The notes under the pieces were generated by a model that was not told where the DNA came from, did no database searches, and saw only the letters and a program-made list of their open reading frames with translations. From Streptomyces sulfonofaciens (GTDB lineage Bacteria > Actinomycetota > Actinomycetes > Streptomycetales > Streptomycetaceae), in NCBI RefSeq assembly GCF_014656295.1, contig NZ_BNCD01000021.1, positions 75,625-139,624 of the forward strand: a DNA stretch of 64,000 bases. The letters run 5' to 3'. Shown here piece by piece: positions 35,264-44,322 of this stretch. Numbering within the stretch: position 1 is the stretch's first letter; every line of letters begins with the position of its first letter. A program made the position numbers and the translations under genes.

Positions 35264-35544
35264 GCCGGGCTCCGGGGCGCCCCTGACCGGACGCCCGAAG
35301 CCCTGGAGCAGCCGCACTTCGAGGAACGTTTCCTGCTGTGCTGCGTCGGTCTCGGAGGCAGGCGCCGCCGAGGTCGGCTGGAGCCCCAACGGCGGGAACC
35401 GTAGTGGTCGCCGGTGCCGGATCACCGTTTCCACCTGCTGCCCGCCACCCGCATCCCTCGCCCCACGAGCCACCCTCGCCGACTTGCGAGTCGCCAGACG
35501 AGATCGACTCGGCGGAACTCCACGAGTACCAGCGAGCGGCCTGA

Positions 35545-35577
35545 GCTGTGCGGATGTCATATCGGCACCCGCACAGC
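35545..35577 (-). terminator. Terminator hairpin of the IclR gene
   Basis: A perfect 9-bp stem (GCTGTGCGG with CCGCACAGC) and 15-base loop, 22 bases past the minus-strand IclR stop. It may also stop readthrough from the acetyltransferase. Confidence 0.6.
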
Positions 35578-35599
35578 CGCAGCGGCGGTCGATGCCCGG

Positions 35600-36370
35600 T
35601 CAGCAGACGGTGTGCAGCCGCTCCTCGAAGGTGCGGACCGCGTCGAGCGTGGCGGCACCCAGGCCCGGGGAGGTGCCCATCCGGCCCGACGGGACCACCA
35701 CGGCCAGCGCGGCGACGGGCGCACCGGTGACGTCGCGCACCGCGGCGGCCACGGCGCAGATCCCCAGCTCCCCCTCCTCGCGGTTGTAGGCGAGCCCGCC
35801 GGCGCGGATCTCCGCCAGCTCCGCCTCCAGGGCCGCCCACGAGGTGACCGACGCCTCGGTCTGCCCCTCCAGCTCCCCGTCCGGGTAGCGGCGGTGCAGT
35901 TCGACCAGGGGCAGTGCGGCGAGCAGGGCCTTGCCGGCGGCCGTGCAGTGGGCGCGCATGACCTTGCCGGTGCGCAGACCGACCCGTACCGACCGGGTGC
36001 CCTCGATGCAGTCGGCGAAGCGCACGTCCCGCCCTTCGAGGATGGACAGGCTGACCGTCTCCCGGGTGCGGTCACGCAGTTCCTCGAGGGCCGGCTGGGC
36101 CAGTTGCCGGATGTCGATGCGCCCGGTCGCCGCGAGGCCCGACTCGATGAGGACCGGCCCGGGGCGGTAGGCGCCGTTGGCCTTGTCCTGCACCGCGAAC
36201 CCGTGGGCGCGCAGCGAGGAGAGCAGTCGGTGCGCGGTGGATCTGGCGACCCCCAGCAGGTCCGCCGCCTCGGCGACCCGCAGCACCCGGCGGTCGCTGA
36301 GCAGAGCGAGCAGCCGGAGGGCGTTGTCGACCGAACTGAGGGAACTCGAACCATGCAAGGTATTCGACAT
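35600..36370 (-). CDS. IclR-family regulator of the aromatic-acid operon
   Basis: A 256-residue regulator with an N-terminal winged helix (RVAEAADLLGVARSTAHRLL near 32-51) and a C-terminal GAF-like effector domain containing HCTAAGKALLA and YNREEGELGICAVAA. It is transcribed away from the flavin monooxygenase gene, with 69 bp between start codons. A -10 box (TAGAAT) lies so close to the ATG that the mRNA is probably leaderless. It is the likely sensor of the operon's substrate or of an intermediate. Confidence 0.9.
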   Translation of the reverse strand: MSNTLHGSSSLSSVDNALRLLALLSDRRVLRVAEAADLLGVARSTAHRLLSSLRAHGFAVQDKANGAYRPGPVLIESGLAATGRIDIRQLAQPALEELRDRTRETVSLSILEGRDVRFADCIEGTRSVRVGLRTGKVMRAHCTAAGKALLAALPLVELHRRYPDGELEGQTEASVTSWAALEAELAEIRAGGLAYNREEGELGICAVAAAVRDVTGAPVAALAVVVPSGRMGTSPGLGAATLDAVRTFEERLHTVC

Positions 36371-36376
36371 AGGGGA

Positions 36377-36405
36377 ATTCTACTCCCGAGTTTCTCGCGA
36401 GTCTT
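36377..36405 (-). promoter_or_regulatory. Promoter of the IclR gene
   Basis: On the minus strand TAGAAT (36377-36382) is preceded by AAGACT (36400-36405) with 17-bp spacing. The -35 box is weak. The start point would fall at or next to the ATG at 36370, implying a leaderless transcript. Confidence 0.45.
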
Positions 36406-36432
36406 CCCAGTACTGGAATTTCTTCCTACAGT
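36404..36432 (+). promoter_or_regulatory. Promoter of the aromatic-acid operon, overlapping a palindromic operator
   Basis: TTCCCA (36404-36409) and TACAGT (36427-36432) are spaced by 17 bp, with the expected start point at the A of the ATG at 36440, so the transcript is probably leaderless. The perfect 10-bp palindrome CCAGTACTGG (36407-36416) overlaps the -35 box and is the best candidate IclR site. A second palindrome, CTCGCGAG, lies at 36394-36401. Confidence 0.6.
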
Positions 36433-36439
36433 CGCCTGC

Positions 36440-37678
36440 ATGATCGACCCCAGCACTCCTCCCGTCATCGTCGTCGGAGCGGGTCCGGTCGGCATGACCG
36501 CCGCCGCCGTTCTCGCGCAGGCGGGCATCCCGACCGCCGTCGTGGAGTCCGCTCCGGAACCCCAGCCCGACTGGCGCGCCTCGACCTTCCACGCCGCCAC
36601 CCTCGAACTGCTGAAAGACATCGGCATCACCGAGCAGATGCACGCCGAGGGCCTGGTCGTGCCCCGGTACCAGTTCCGCGACCGCCGGGAGGGCCTGGTC
36701 GCCGAGTTCGACCTCGGGCTGCTCCGCGACGAGACCCCCTTCCCGTACCGCCTGCAGCTCAACCAGCAGCGGCTGGTCCGCTTCCTGCACGACCGGCTGC
36801 TCGCGGACCCCCTGGTCCGGCTGCGTTTCGGCACCCGGCTCATCGACCTCAGCACCGACGCCGACGGCGTCGAGGCCACCGTGGAGACGCCCGAGGGCAC
36901 CGAGCGGCTCCGGGGCGCGTACGTCATCGGCGCGGACGGCGCACGGAGCACGGTGCGCAGGCAACTCGGCATTCCCTTCGAGGGGTTCACCTACCCCGAG
37001 CGCTTCCTCATCGTCAGCACCCCGGTCGACATGAGCGCGCAGGTGCCCGGCATCGCCGAGGTCAACTACATCTCCGACCCCGAGCAGTGGCTGTTCATCC
37101 TGCGCACTCCCGAGGCCTGGCGGGTGCTCTGGCCGGTGCCGTCCGGCGTCGGCGACGAGGAGGCCACGGCGCCCGAGGGGATGCAGCGCCAGCTTCAGAG
37201 CGTCGCGCCGCTCGCCGGCGGCTACCCGATCATCGACCACCAGATCTACCACGTGCACCAGCGGGTGGCCGCGACGTTCCGCAGCGGACGGGCCCTGCTG
37301 ATCGGCGACGCCGCCCACGTCAACAGCCCCGTCGGCGGTGTGGGGCTCAACAGCGGAATCCACGACGCCATGGACCTCACCCGGCGCCTGGTGCGGATCC
37401 TCACCGAGGGAGCCGACGCGGACGCGGAACTCGACGGCTTCGCCCGGTGCCGCCGCCGTATCGCGCTGGAGTACGTCCAGGCCGACACCCAGCGCAACAC
37501 GGACCGGCTGCGCGAGACGGACGAGGAGACCCGGCTCACCAACCAGCGCGAGCTGCGGGCCCTGGCCGCCGACCCGGACCGCGCCCGCGCCTGGCTGCGC
37601 CGGGTGTCCCTCCTGGAGAGCGTGCAGCGGTTCGGCATCGGCACCCCGCACACCGAGCTCGAAGGGACACCGGCATGA
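36440..37678 (+). CDS. FAD-dependent aromatic-ring monooxygenase
   Basis: A 412-residue class A flavin hydroxylase that would insert one oxygen into a phenolic ring using NAD(P)H and O2. FAD signatures are VGAGPVGM at the N-terminus, GADGARSTVR near 165 and LIGDAAHVNSPVGGVGLNSG near 285. No ribosome site precedes the ATG, in line with a leaderless mRNA. First gene of a five-gene coupled operon; its stop overlaps the next start. Next to a gentisate dioxygenase-like gene, the likely product is gentisate, from a 2- or 3-hydroxybenzoate or similar acid, but the substrate is inferred. Confidence 0.87.
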   Translation: MIDPSTPPVIVVGAGPVGMTAAAVLAQAGIPTAVVESAPEPQPDWRASTFHAATLELLKDIGITEQMHAEGLVVPRYQFRDRREGLVAEFDLGLLRDETPFPYRLQLNQQRLVRFLHDRLLADPLVRLRFGTRLIDLSTDADGVEATVETPEGTERLRGAYVIGADGARSTVRRQLGIPFEGFTYPERFLIVSTPVDMSAQVPGIAEVNYISDPEQWLFILRTPEAWRVLWPVPSGVGDEEATAPEGMQRQLQSVAPLAGGYPIIDHQIYHVHQRVAATFRSGRALLIGDAAHVNSPVGGVGLNSGIHDAMDLTRRLVRILTEGADADAELDGFARCRRRIALEYVQADTQRNTDRLRETDEETRLTNQRELRALAADPDRARAWLRRVSLLESVQRFGIGTPHTELEGTPA

Positions 37679-38787
37679 CCGTCCGCCACGACGAGACGAG
37701 CGCACTCGCCTCCTTCTACCAGGACCTGGACGCGGTGGACCTGGCCCCGCTGTGGACCATCACCGAGCAACTGCTCACCCCGCACCCGCAGCCCGCCGCC
37801 GTCCCCTGGCTCTGGTCGGCCCGCACCTATCGCCCGCTCGCCACCCGCGCCATCGATCTTGTCCCCGTCGAACGCGGCGGGGAGCGCCGGGTGCTGAGCC
37901 TGCGCAACCCCGGCCTCGGCGGCCGGCCCTACGCCGCCGGAACGCTCTGGGGGGCCATCCAGTGCCTCGGCCCGCGCGAGAGCGCTCCGGCCCACCGGCA
38001 CACGCCCGGTGCCATCCGGTTCGTACTGTCCGGCACGGGCGTGTTCACCACCGTCGACGGCGACCCCTGCGACATGCACCCCGGGGACCTCGTCCTGACG
38101 CCCGGCTGGAACTGGCACGACCACACCAACACCGGCGACGGCGACATGCTCTGGTTCGACGGCCTGGACCTGCCGATGATCGAGGCGCTCGACGGCGTGT
38201 TCTTCGAGCCCCACCCGGAGTTCACCCAGCCCGCTGCCGGGGAGCACAACCGCTCCGAGCAGCGTTACGCGGGGGATGCGCACCGCCACACCGACGGAGC
38301 GGTCTCCACCGCGCTCGACCCCGCCCACTCCCCGCTCCTTGTGTACCGCTGGGCCGACACCGACGCCCGCCTGCGCCGCGCCTCCGCCGCGGCCCCCGAC
38401 GCACCCTCCATCGCGGTCGAGTACACCAATCCCGAGTCGGGAGCGAGCGTCCTGCCGACGCTGGCCTGCGGGGTGGAGCGCATCCTGGCCGGCCGGGGCA
38501 CGCTGCCGGTGCGCCGCACGGGCAACCGCATCCACGTGGTCCGGGACGGGACCGGACACAGCGTCATCGACGGCGTCCGCTTCGACTGGGTGCCGGGAGA
38601 CGCCTTCGTCGTGCCCTCCTGGTCCGCCGTCGAGCACCACGCCGACGACCGGTCCGACCTGTTCACCCTCGCCGACACCCCGGTGCTGCGCGCCCTCGGC
38701 ATCCACCGCGAGCAGCAGCTCGACACGCCGCAGTTGGTCACCGGCGTCTTCGCCCCGCGCTCCACCTCCCGAAAGGACCACCAGTGA
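37675..38787 (+). CDS. Gentisate 1,2-dioxygenase-like bicupin
   Basis: A 370-residue bicupin that would open the ring of gentisate (or a related salicylate) with Fe(II) and O2. The N-terminal cupin has the metal motif APAHRHTPGAIRFV with LTPGWNWHDH, about residues 105-150. The C-terminal cupin near 265-325 has GDAFVVPSWSAVEHH but fewer ligands. Length and the AHRHTPGA motif are typical for gentisate dioxygenase. The ATG overlaps the monooxygenase stop (ATGA), and the stop overlaps the next start (GTGA). Salicylate 1,2-dioxygenase is a close alternative. Confidence 0.85.
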   Translation: MTVRHDETSALASFYQDLDAVDLAPLWTITEQLLTPHPQPAAVPWLWSARTYRPLATRAIDLVPVERGGERRVLSLRNPGLGGRPYAAGTLWGAIQCLGPRESAPAHRHTPGAIRFVLSGTGVFTTVDGDPCDMHPGDLVLTPGWNWHDHTNTGDGDMLWFDGLDLPMIEALDGVFFEPHPEFTQPAAGEHNRSEQRYAGDAHRHTDGAVSTALDPAHSPLLVYRWADTDARLRRASAAAPDAPSIAVEYTNPESGASVLPTLACGVERILAGRGTLPVRRTGNRIHVVRDGTGHSVIDGVRFDWVPGDAFVVPSWSAVEHHADDRSDLFTLADTPVLRALGIHREQQLDTPQLVTGVFAPRSTSRKDHQ

Positions 38788-39662
38788 AGCTCGCGCTCTT
38801 CGGGGAGAACCGCCTCGGCGTGGTGACCGACGACGGTGCCGGCGGTCTCGTCGATGTGACCGCGGTACTGCCCGCGCACGACCCCGACCCCGTCACCGCG
38901 GGCTGGTGGCGCGCCCTGTGCCGGGACTTCCACGCGCTACGCGCCCAACTGGAGGCCGCCGCGAAGGCCGGCCCCGCACTGCCGCTGGACGGGGTGCGGC
39001 TCCGGGCACCCGTGCTCAACCCGTCCAAGATCATCGCCTGTGCGTGCAACTACCGCGACCACGTGACCGAGATGCACGACGTGCAGCAGCGCACCCTCGG
39101 CCACGTCGAGTCCTGGATGATGGACTTCGACGTCTTCCTCAAGGCGCCGTCGTCGATCAGCGGCCCTGCGGACGACATCGTGTTGCCGGCGGAGGTGGTC
39201 GCCGCCGGCCAGGAGATCCACCACGAGTCCGAACTCGTGATCGTGATCGGCTCCGGCGGCCGGGACATCCCCGAGGACACCGCGCTCGACCACGTCCTCG
39301 GCTACACCGTGGGCCTGGACATCACCGTCCGCAGCGCCGCCGACCGCTCGCGCCGCAAGAGCTACGACACCTTCTCCCCCATCGGCCCCTGGGTCACCAC
39401 CGCGGACGAGGCGGGCGACCCCGCGGACTTCCAGATCGACCTGGTACGCAACGGCGACGACCACCGCCAGCACGTGAACACCCGCGACTTCATCACCCCC
39501 GTCGCCGCCATCGTCTCCTACGCCTCTCGGATGATGACCCTGCTCCCGGGCGACGTGGTCTTCACCGGCGCTCCCCCCGGGGTCGGCCCGATCCAGGCCG
39601 GCGACAGCCTGGAGACGCGGATCAGCCGGCTGGGCGCCATGACCCTGCGGGTCGCCCGATGA
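38784..39662 (+). CDS. Fumarylacetoacetate hydrolase family protein
   Basis: A 292-residue FAH-fold hydrolase that cleaves acylpyruvates. The metal site is seen in EIHHESELVIVIG near 150-162 and in LGYTVGLDITVR near 178. GDVVFTGAPPGVGP is the C-terminal signature. In the gentisate route this step gives pyruvate plus fumarate or malate. No maleylpyruvate isomerase is encoded in the operon, so it may act directly on maleylpyruvate. GTG start overlaps the previous stop; GAAAGGACC serves as ribosome site. Confidence 0.88.
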   Translation: MKLALFGENRLGVVTDDGAGGLVDVTAVLPAHDPDPVTAGWWRALCRDFHALRAQLEAAAKAGPALPLDGVRLRAPVLNPSKIIACACNYRDHVTEMHDVQQRTLGHVESWMMDFDVFLKAPSSISGPADDIVLPAEVVAAGQEIHHESELVIVIGSGGRDIPEDTALDHVLGYTVGLDITVRSAADRSRRKSYDTFSPIGPWVTTADEAGDPADFQIDLVRNGDDHRQHVNTRDFITPVAAIVSYASRMMTLLPGDVVFTGAPPGVGPIQAGDSLETRISRLGAMTLRVAR

Positions 39663-41179
39663 CCGGCACCGCAGTCGCAGGCGCCGAGGTCCTCATCGGC
39701 AACCGCGTCACCCCGCTCACCGCCTCGGCCCGCACCACCGTCCGCAACCCGGCCCGCACCGCCGAGGTCGTCGGCGAGGCCGCGCTCGGCACATCCGCCG
39801 ACGTCGACGCCGCCGTAGGCGCGGCACACGACGCCTTCGGCCCGTGGTCCACGACGTCCCCGCACGAGCGGGCCGCTGTCCTGCTCGACGCCGTCGCCGA
39901 ACTCCGCCCGCTCGCCGCGGAGCTGGACCAACTGCTCACCCGCGAACAGGGCAAGCTCCGCTGGGAGTCACGGCTGGACGTGGGCGGAGCCGCCCACATC
40001 CTGGAGTACTACACCTCACTCGCCGCCGAGCTCGCCGAGGAGCGCCTGCTGCGCTCCGACTCCCGCGGGGCGGTCTGGCTCGCCCGTCGCCCGATGGGCG
40101 TCACAGGCGTCATCGTGCCCTGGAACTCTCCGGTCTACTTGGGCTTCCTCGGCATCGCCCCGGCCCTGATGGCCGGTAACACCGTCGTGGTCAAGCCCTC
40201 CGAGCTCGCTCCGCTGGCCCTGCACCGGGTGCTGCGCACGCTCGCCGCGAAACTGCCCGACGGCGTGCTCAACTCGGTACCCGGTACCGGCTCCGCGGGA
40301 GCGGCGCTGGTCGAGCACCCCCTGGTCCGCAAGGTCTTCTTCACCGGCTCCATCGAGACCGGGCGGCGGGTGCTGGCCGGTGCCGCAGGCACCCTCAAGC
40401 GGGTCAGCCCGGAACTCGGCGGCAATGATCCGGCGCTGGTCCTGGACAGCGCGCGGATCACCGACCAACTGGTCTCCGAACTCGTCCAGGGCGTCTACGG
40501 GATGAGCGGGCAGGTCTGCTTCAACGTCAAGCGGATCTATGTGCACCGCAGCCACTACCGGGACTTCACCGACCGCTTCCGGGCAGCCGTGGACGAGATC
40601 ACCGTCGGCGACGGCCTCGACGAGCGCTCCACCATGGGGCCGCTCAACAACCGGGCCCAGCTCGACAAGGTCGCCGCCCTGGTCGCGGACGCCCGGGCCA
40701 CCGGCGCCACCGTCCACGAACTGGGACGCAAACTGGACCCGGCGACCTGGCAGCACGGGCACTTCCTGCTGCCCCATGTGGTCACCGACATCGATCCACG
40801 TGCCGACCTGGTGACCCGGGAGCAGTTCGGTCCAGCGGTCCCCGTGCTGCCCTTCGACACCGAGGACGAGGCGGTGGCCATGGCCAACGACACCGAGTAC
40901 GGACTGGCCGCCTCCGTCTGGAGCGAGGACCGAGCACACGCCCGGCAGCTCGCCGGCCGCATCCGCTCCGGCAGCGTCTTCCTGAACGTCCACCGCGTCG
41001 GGGCCTCCAGCGTCGACATGCCGTTCGGCGGGTTCAACAGCAGCGGCCTGGGTCGCGGACACGGGCTCCCCGCCCTGGAGGCCTGCACCGAACCGCAGAC
41101 CGTCGCCGACTGGACCGACACCAGCGGACTACCCGGCCCCGCACCCGCGCGGGCCCGCACCCCCGTGGAGCCGAGATGA
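39659..41179 (+). CDS. Aldehyde dehydrogenase (NAD(P)-dependent)
   Basis: A 506-residue member of the ALDH superfamily oxidising an aldehyde to an acid. VIVPWNSPVYLG and VVVKPSELAP bind cofactor, the general-base Glu is in SPELGGNDPALV and the nucleophile Cys in GMSGQVCFNVKR. ATG overlaps the previous stop (ATGA). Placed directly before a benzoylformate decarboxylase-like gene, it probably oxidises the aryl aldehyde that enzyme would release. Confidence 0.9.
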   Translation: MTGTAVAGAEVLIGNRVTPLTASARTTVRNPARTAEVVGEAALGTSADVDAAVGAAHDAFGPWSTTSPHERAAVLLDAVAELRPLAAELDQLLTREQGKLRWESRLDVGGAAHILEYYTSLAAELAEERLLRSDSRGAVWLARRPMGVTGVIVPWNSPVYLGFLGIAPALMAGNTVVVKPSELAPLALHRVLRTLAAKLPDGVLNSVPGTGSAGAALVEHPLVRKVFFTGSIETGRRVLAGAAGTLKRVSPELGGNDPALVLDSARITDQLVSELVQGVYGMSGQVCFNVKRIYVHRSHYRDFTDRFRAAVDEITVGDGLDERSTMGPLNNRAQLDKVAALVADARATGATVHELGRKLDPATWQHGHFLLPHVVTDIDPRADLVTREQFGPAVPVLPFDTEDEAVAMANDTEYGLAASVWSEDRAHARQLAGRIRSGSVFLNVHRVGASSVDMPFGGFNSSGLGRGHGLPALEACTEPQTVADWTDTSGLPGPAPARARTPVEPR

Positions 41180-42858
41180 CCGACCATCCCGACCGCACGG
41201 CGGCCGACGCCGTGCTGGAGACCCTGCTGGCCTGGGACATCCGGCGGGTCTTCATCTGCCCCGGAAGCACCGAGGCGGCCTTCCTGGACGCCACCCTGCG
41301 CCATCCGGGGTTCGAGGTGGTGCTGACCACCCACGAATCCGTGGCCGTCGCCATGGCCGACGGGTACACGCGGGCGACCGGCGAGCCTGCGGTCGCGTAC
41401 CTGCACACCCACCTCGGGCTCGCCAACGGCCTCGCCCATCTGGACGCCGCGCGGCTGGCGCACTCCCCGGTCGTCGTCCTCACCGGCCTCAAGCCCTCCA
41501 CGATCCAGGCCCACGGCGGGTTCACCACCCTCCCGTCGACCGGCGACCTGGCCCGGCCGTTCGTCAAGTGCGCCTGGCAGTCGCCGACCGCGGACACCAT
41601 CCTCGAGGACCTCACCCAGGCCCTGCGGCTGGCCACCGCCGAGCCCTCAGGACCGGTCTGGCTCGGTCTGAACCAGGACCTGATGGATGCCCCCTGCACC
41701 ACACCGGTGCCGCCGCCCGCCAGGCACCGCGTCACGGCCCGCGCCGCCCCCGATCCGGACCGCCTGAAGGCCGTGGCCGAGCTGCTGTCGCAGGCCCGCA
41801 CGCCGGTGATCGTGGCCGGTGCGGAGACGGGCCGGCACCGCGCCACCGCGGACGTGCTGGCGCTGGCCGAGCGGATCGGCGCCGCGGTCTGCCACGAGGA
41901 CCGCACCGGCTTCGAGCGGTCCGTCGTCCCCACGGACCACCCCCGGTTCGCGGGCTCCTACGCGCCCGGCAACCCCGCCGTGGCAGGGAGCGACCTGCTG
42001 CTCTTCCTCGGCTGTCGGTGCTTCGTGGAGTTCGAGACCGGGCGCCCAGCCGCCGTGCCGCCCGGTGCCGCCCTCGTGCAGACGCACACCGACCCGGCCG
42101 AACTCGCCCGGGTGCAGGGCGTCGACGAGGCGCTCGTCGGGGACGAGTCGCTGATCGCGCGGGGACTGCTCGCCCTGCTCCCCGAACGCCCCGCAGCAGC
42201 GGCGCGGCCCGCGCCGGCCGCCGGCACCGCACCGTCACAGCCGGCCCCGCCGCCCCGCGGTGGGGGTGCCACCCACGCCCTTGAGGCATTGGAGGAGGGC
42301 CGTCCGGCCACCGTGGCCGAGGTCGCCGCCGCCCTCGCCGAGGTGGTGGACTCCCGCACCACGGTGGTCGAGGACGCGACCACCTCCGAGGTCGCCCTGC
42401 TGGGCGCCCTGCCGCAGACCTCCCCCCACTCCTTCCTCACCTCGTCCTCCGGATCGCTGGGGTGGGGCCTCGGCGCCGCGCTCGGCTACCAGCTCGGCGC
42501 TCCGGACCGCCGCGTCGTCGCGGTCCTCGGCGACGGGGTGTTCCAGTTCGGCCCGCAGGCCCTGTGGGTCGCCGCCCGGTACCGCATCCCGGTCACCTTC
42601 GTCGTCATCAACAACGGCTCCTACGCCGCCGTGGCAGCCGCCCTGCGCCGCTACGGCGGGCTCGCGGAACGCACCGGCGACTACCCCGGCAAGGACATCT
42701 CCGGCGTGGACATCGCCGCCGTCGCCCACGGCTTCGGCCTGGACGCACGGCGACTGCACGACCCCGCCGAGATTCCGGCCGCCGTCAGGCAACTGGCCGG
42801 CCGGCCCGCCCTGATCGAGATCCTCACCGACCCGGACGACCTGGGCCCCGCCCGCTAG
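41176..42858 (+). CDS. Benzoylformate decarboxylase-like ThDP-dependent enzyme
   Basis: A 560-residue ThDP enzyme with the usual three domains. The PYR domain has the activating Glu54 in TTHESVAVAMADGY; the PP domain has the cofactor motif GDGVFQFGPQALW ending in VVINN near 455-485. A Pro/Ala-rich linker near 345-375 separates the central and PP domains. The family includes acetolactate synthase and benzoylformate decarboxylase; pairing with an aldehyde dehydrogenase favours non-oxidative decarboxylation of an aryl-2-oxoacid. ATG overlaps the previous stop. Acetolactate synthase-like activity is not excluded. Confidence 0.85.
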   Translation: MTDHPDRTAADAVLETLLAWDIRRVFICPGSTEAAFLDATLRHPGFEVVLTTHESVAVAMADGYTRATGEPAVAYLHTHLGLANGLAHLDAARLAHSPVVVLTGLKPSTIQAHGGFTTLPSTGDLARPFVKCAWQSPTADTILEDLTQALRLATAEPSGPVWLGLNQDLMDAPCTTPVPPPARHRVTARAAPDPDRLKAVAELLSQARTPVIVAGAETGRHRATADVLALAERIGAAVCHEDRTGFERSVVPTDHPRFAGSYAPGNPAVAGSDLLLFLGCRCFVEFETGRPAAVPPGAALVQTHTDPAELARVQGVDEALVGDESLIARGLLALLPERPAAAARPAPAAGTAPSQPAPPPRGGGATHALEALEEGRPATVAEVAAALAEVVDSRTTVVEDATTSEVALLGALPQTSPHSFLTSSSGSLGWGLGAALGYQLGAPDRRVVAVLGDGVFQFGPQALWVAARYRIPVTFVVINNGSYAAVAAALRRYGGLAERTGDYPGKDISGVDIAAVAHGFGLDARRLHDPAEIPAAVRQLAGRPALIEILTDPDDLGPAR

Positions 42859-42908
42859 CACCTCCGCCCCGCCCCGCCCTCTCCCCGTGCAGCCGAAGGA
42901 GCCTGACC

Positions 42909-44273
42909 ATGGACGACGAAGTGATCGATGTCCGGGCCGAACTGGACGAGGCCCCACTACGCCCGTTCCACTGGATGCTGGTGGGCCTCGTCCTGCTGGC
43001 CATCTGGTTCGACGGCTACGACGTGCTGGCCCCCTCCTACGTCATCCACTACGTCGCCCCTGCCTGGCACCTGGACTCCGCCCAGTCCGGGCTCCTGGTC
43101 TCCGCGGGACTGGTCGGCGTGATGCTCGGGGCGCTGGTGCAGGGCATCATCGCGGACCGGTTCGGCCGCCGACCCACCATGATCGGCGGACTGCTGGTCT
43201 CCGGCGCCTTCAGCCTGCTCACCGCGGTGTTCGTGGACTCCTACAGCGGCTTCCTCGCGATCCGGGTGGTCACCGGCCTTGGCCTCGGCGTGGTCATGCC
43301 GCTGGGCACCGCGTACATCAACGAGTACCTGCCCAGCAAGAGCCGGTTCCGGCTGGCGTCCCTCGCCGCCGCCGGGTTCTCGCTCGGCGCCGTGGGCGCC
43401 TCGGTCATCGGGGTGCTGTTCACCGTGCACCACGGCTGGCAGGTGCTGTTCTACGTGGGCTCCGGGGCGGGCGTGGTCGGCCTGGCGTTCCTCGCCGTGT
43501 TCCCGGAGTCCGCCGAGTACCTCGCGGCGCGCGGCCGCACCGCCGAGGCGGCCCGGCTGCTGAGCCGGGTGCGGCCGGAGCGCGCGGCCGCCTACCGCGA
43601 GGGCGTCTTCGCGGTGGTCCGTCCGGAAGCCGGGCGCGCTGCGCGGTCGCGCGAGGACTGGTTGCTGCCGCTCCGCCCGCCGTACCTGCGCACCACCGTC
43701 GGGCTGTGGCTGTCGGCGTTCCTGCTGCTCTTCGTCAACTACGGACTGTCCACCTGGACGCCCAACCTGCTGGTGGAGCGGGGCGACAGCTTCTCGCTGG
43801 GCTTCGGCACCGGCGCCGCACTGCACAGCCTGCCGTTCCTCGGCGGCATCCTCTGCGGCTACGTCGCCGACCGCCGGCTCGGACGGCGGGGCAGCCTCGC
43901 GGTGTGGTGCACGGTGGGCGCCCTGGCGACGGTGAGCGTCATCCTCACGCACAACCCGTTCGTCATCGTCGCGGTGACCACCGCATCCGGGTTCTTCCTG
44001 ATCGGCAGCCAGTTCATGCTGAACAACACGTGCGCCATGTCCTACCCCGTCCGGGCGCGCGGCACCGGAACCGGGTACATGCTCGGCTTCGGACGACTCG
44101 GCGGCATCCTCGGCCCCTGGATCGGCGGAGCCGTGCACGGCGCCTGGGGGACCGACGCGACCTTCATCGTGATCGCCGTCGCGGGCGCCCTCACCGTGGC
44201 GACCAGCTCGGTCATGGCGCCCCCGAAGGACGCCGCCGCGTCCAGCCGCGCAGCGCAGACCGTTCCCGCATGA
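42909..44273 (+). CDS. MFS transporter, aromatic acid:H+ symporter (AAHS) type
   Basis: A 454-residue transporter with twelve predicted membrane helices. DGYD in the first helix (residues 35-38) and RFGRRP in the loop between helices two and three are the AAHS signatures. Good ribosome site GAAGGAG before the ATG. Last gene of the aromatic operon, 50 bp after the ThDP enzyme and followed by a strong terminator. It should import the aromatic acid degraded by the preceding enzymes. Confidence 0.9.
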   Translation: MDDEVIDVRAELDEAPLRPFHWMLVGLVLLAIWFDGYDVLAPSYVIHYVAPAWHLDSAQSGLLVSAGLVGVMLGALVQGIIADRFGRRPTMIGGLLVSGAFSLLTAVFVDSYSGFLAIRVVTGLGLGVVMPLGTAYINEYLPSKSRFRLASLAAAGFSLGAVGASVIGVLFTVHHGWQVLFYVGSGAGVVGLAFLAVFPESAEYLAARGRTAEAARLLSRVRPERAAAYREGVFAVVRPEAGRAARSREDWLLPLRPPYLRTTVGLWLSAFLLLFVNYGLSTWTPNLLVERGDSFSLGFGTGAALHSLPFLGGILCGYVADRRLGRRGSLAVWCTVGALATVSVILTHNPFVIVAVTTASGFFLIGSQFMLNNTCAMSYPVRARGTGTGYMLGFGRLGGILGPWIGGAVHGAWGTDATFIVIAVAGALTVATSSVMAPPKDAAASSRAAQTVPA

Positions 44274-44284
44274 CCCCGCGCTAC

Positions 44285-44322
44285 GGGCCCGGTCCGCCGC
44301 TGAGGAGCGGCGGGCCGGGCCC
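44285..44322 (+). terminator. Terminator of the aromatic-acid operon
   Basis: A 17-bp stem with one G-U wobble (GGGCCCGGTCCGCCGCT with AGCGGCGGGCCGGGCCC) and a GAGG loop, 11 bases after the transporter stop. Confidence 0.85.
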
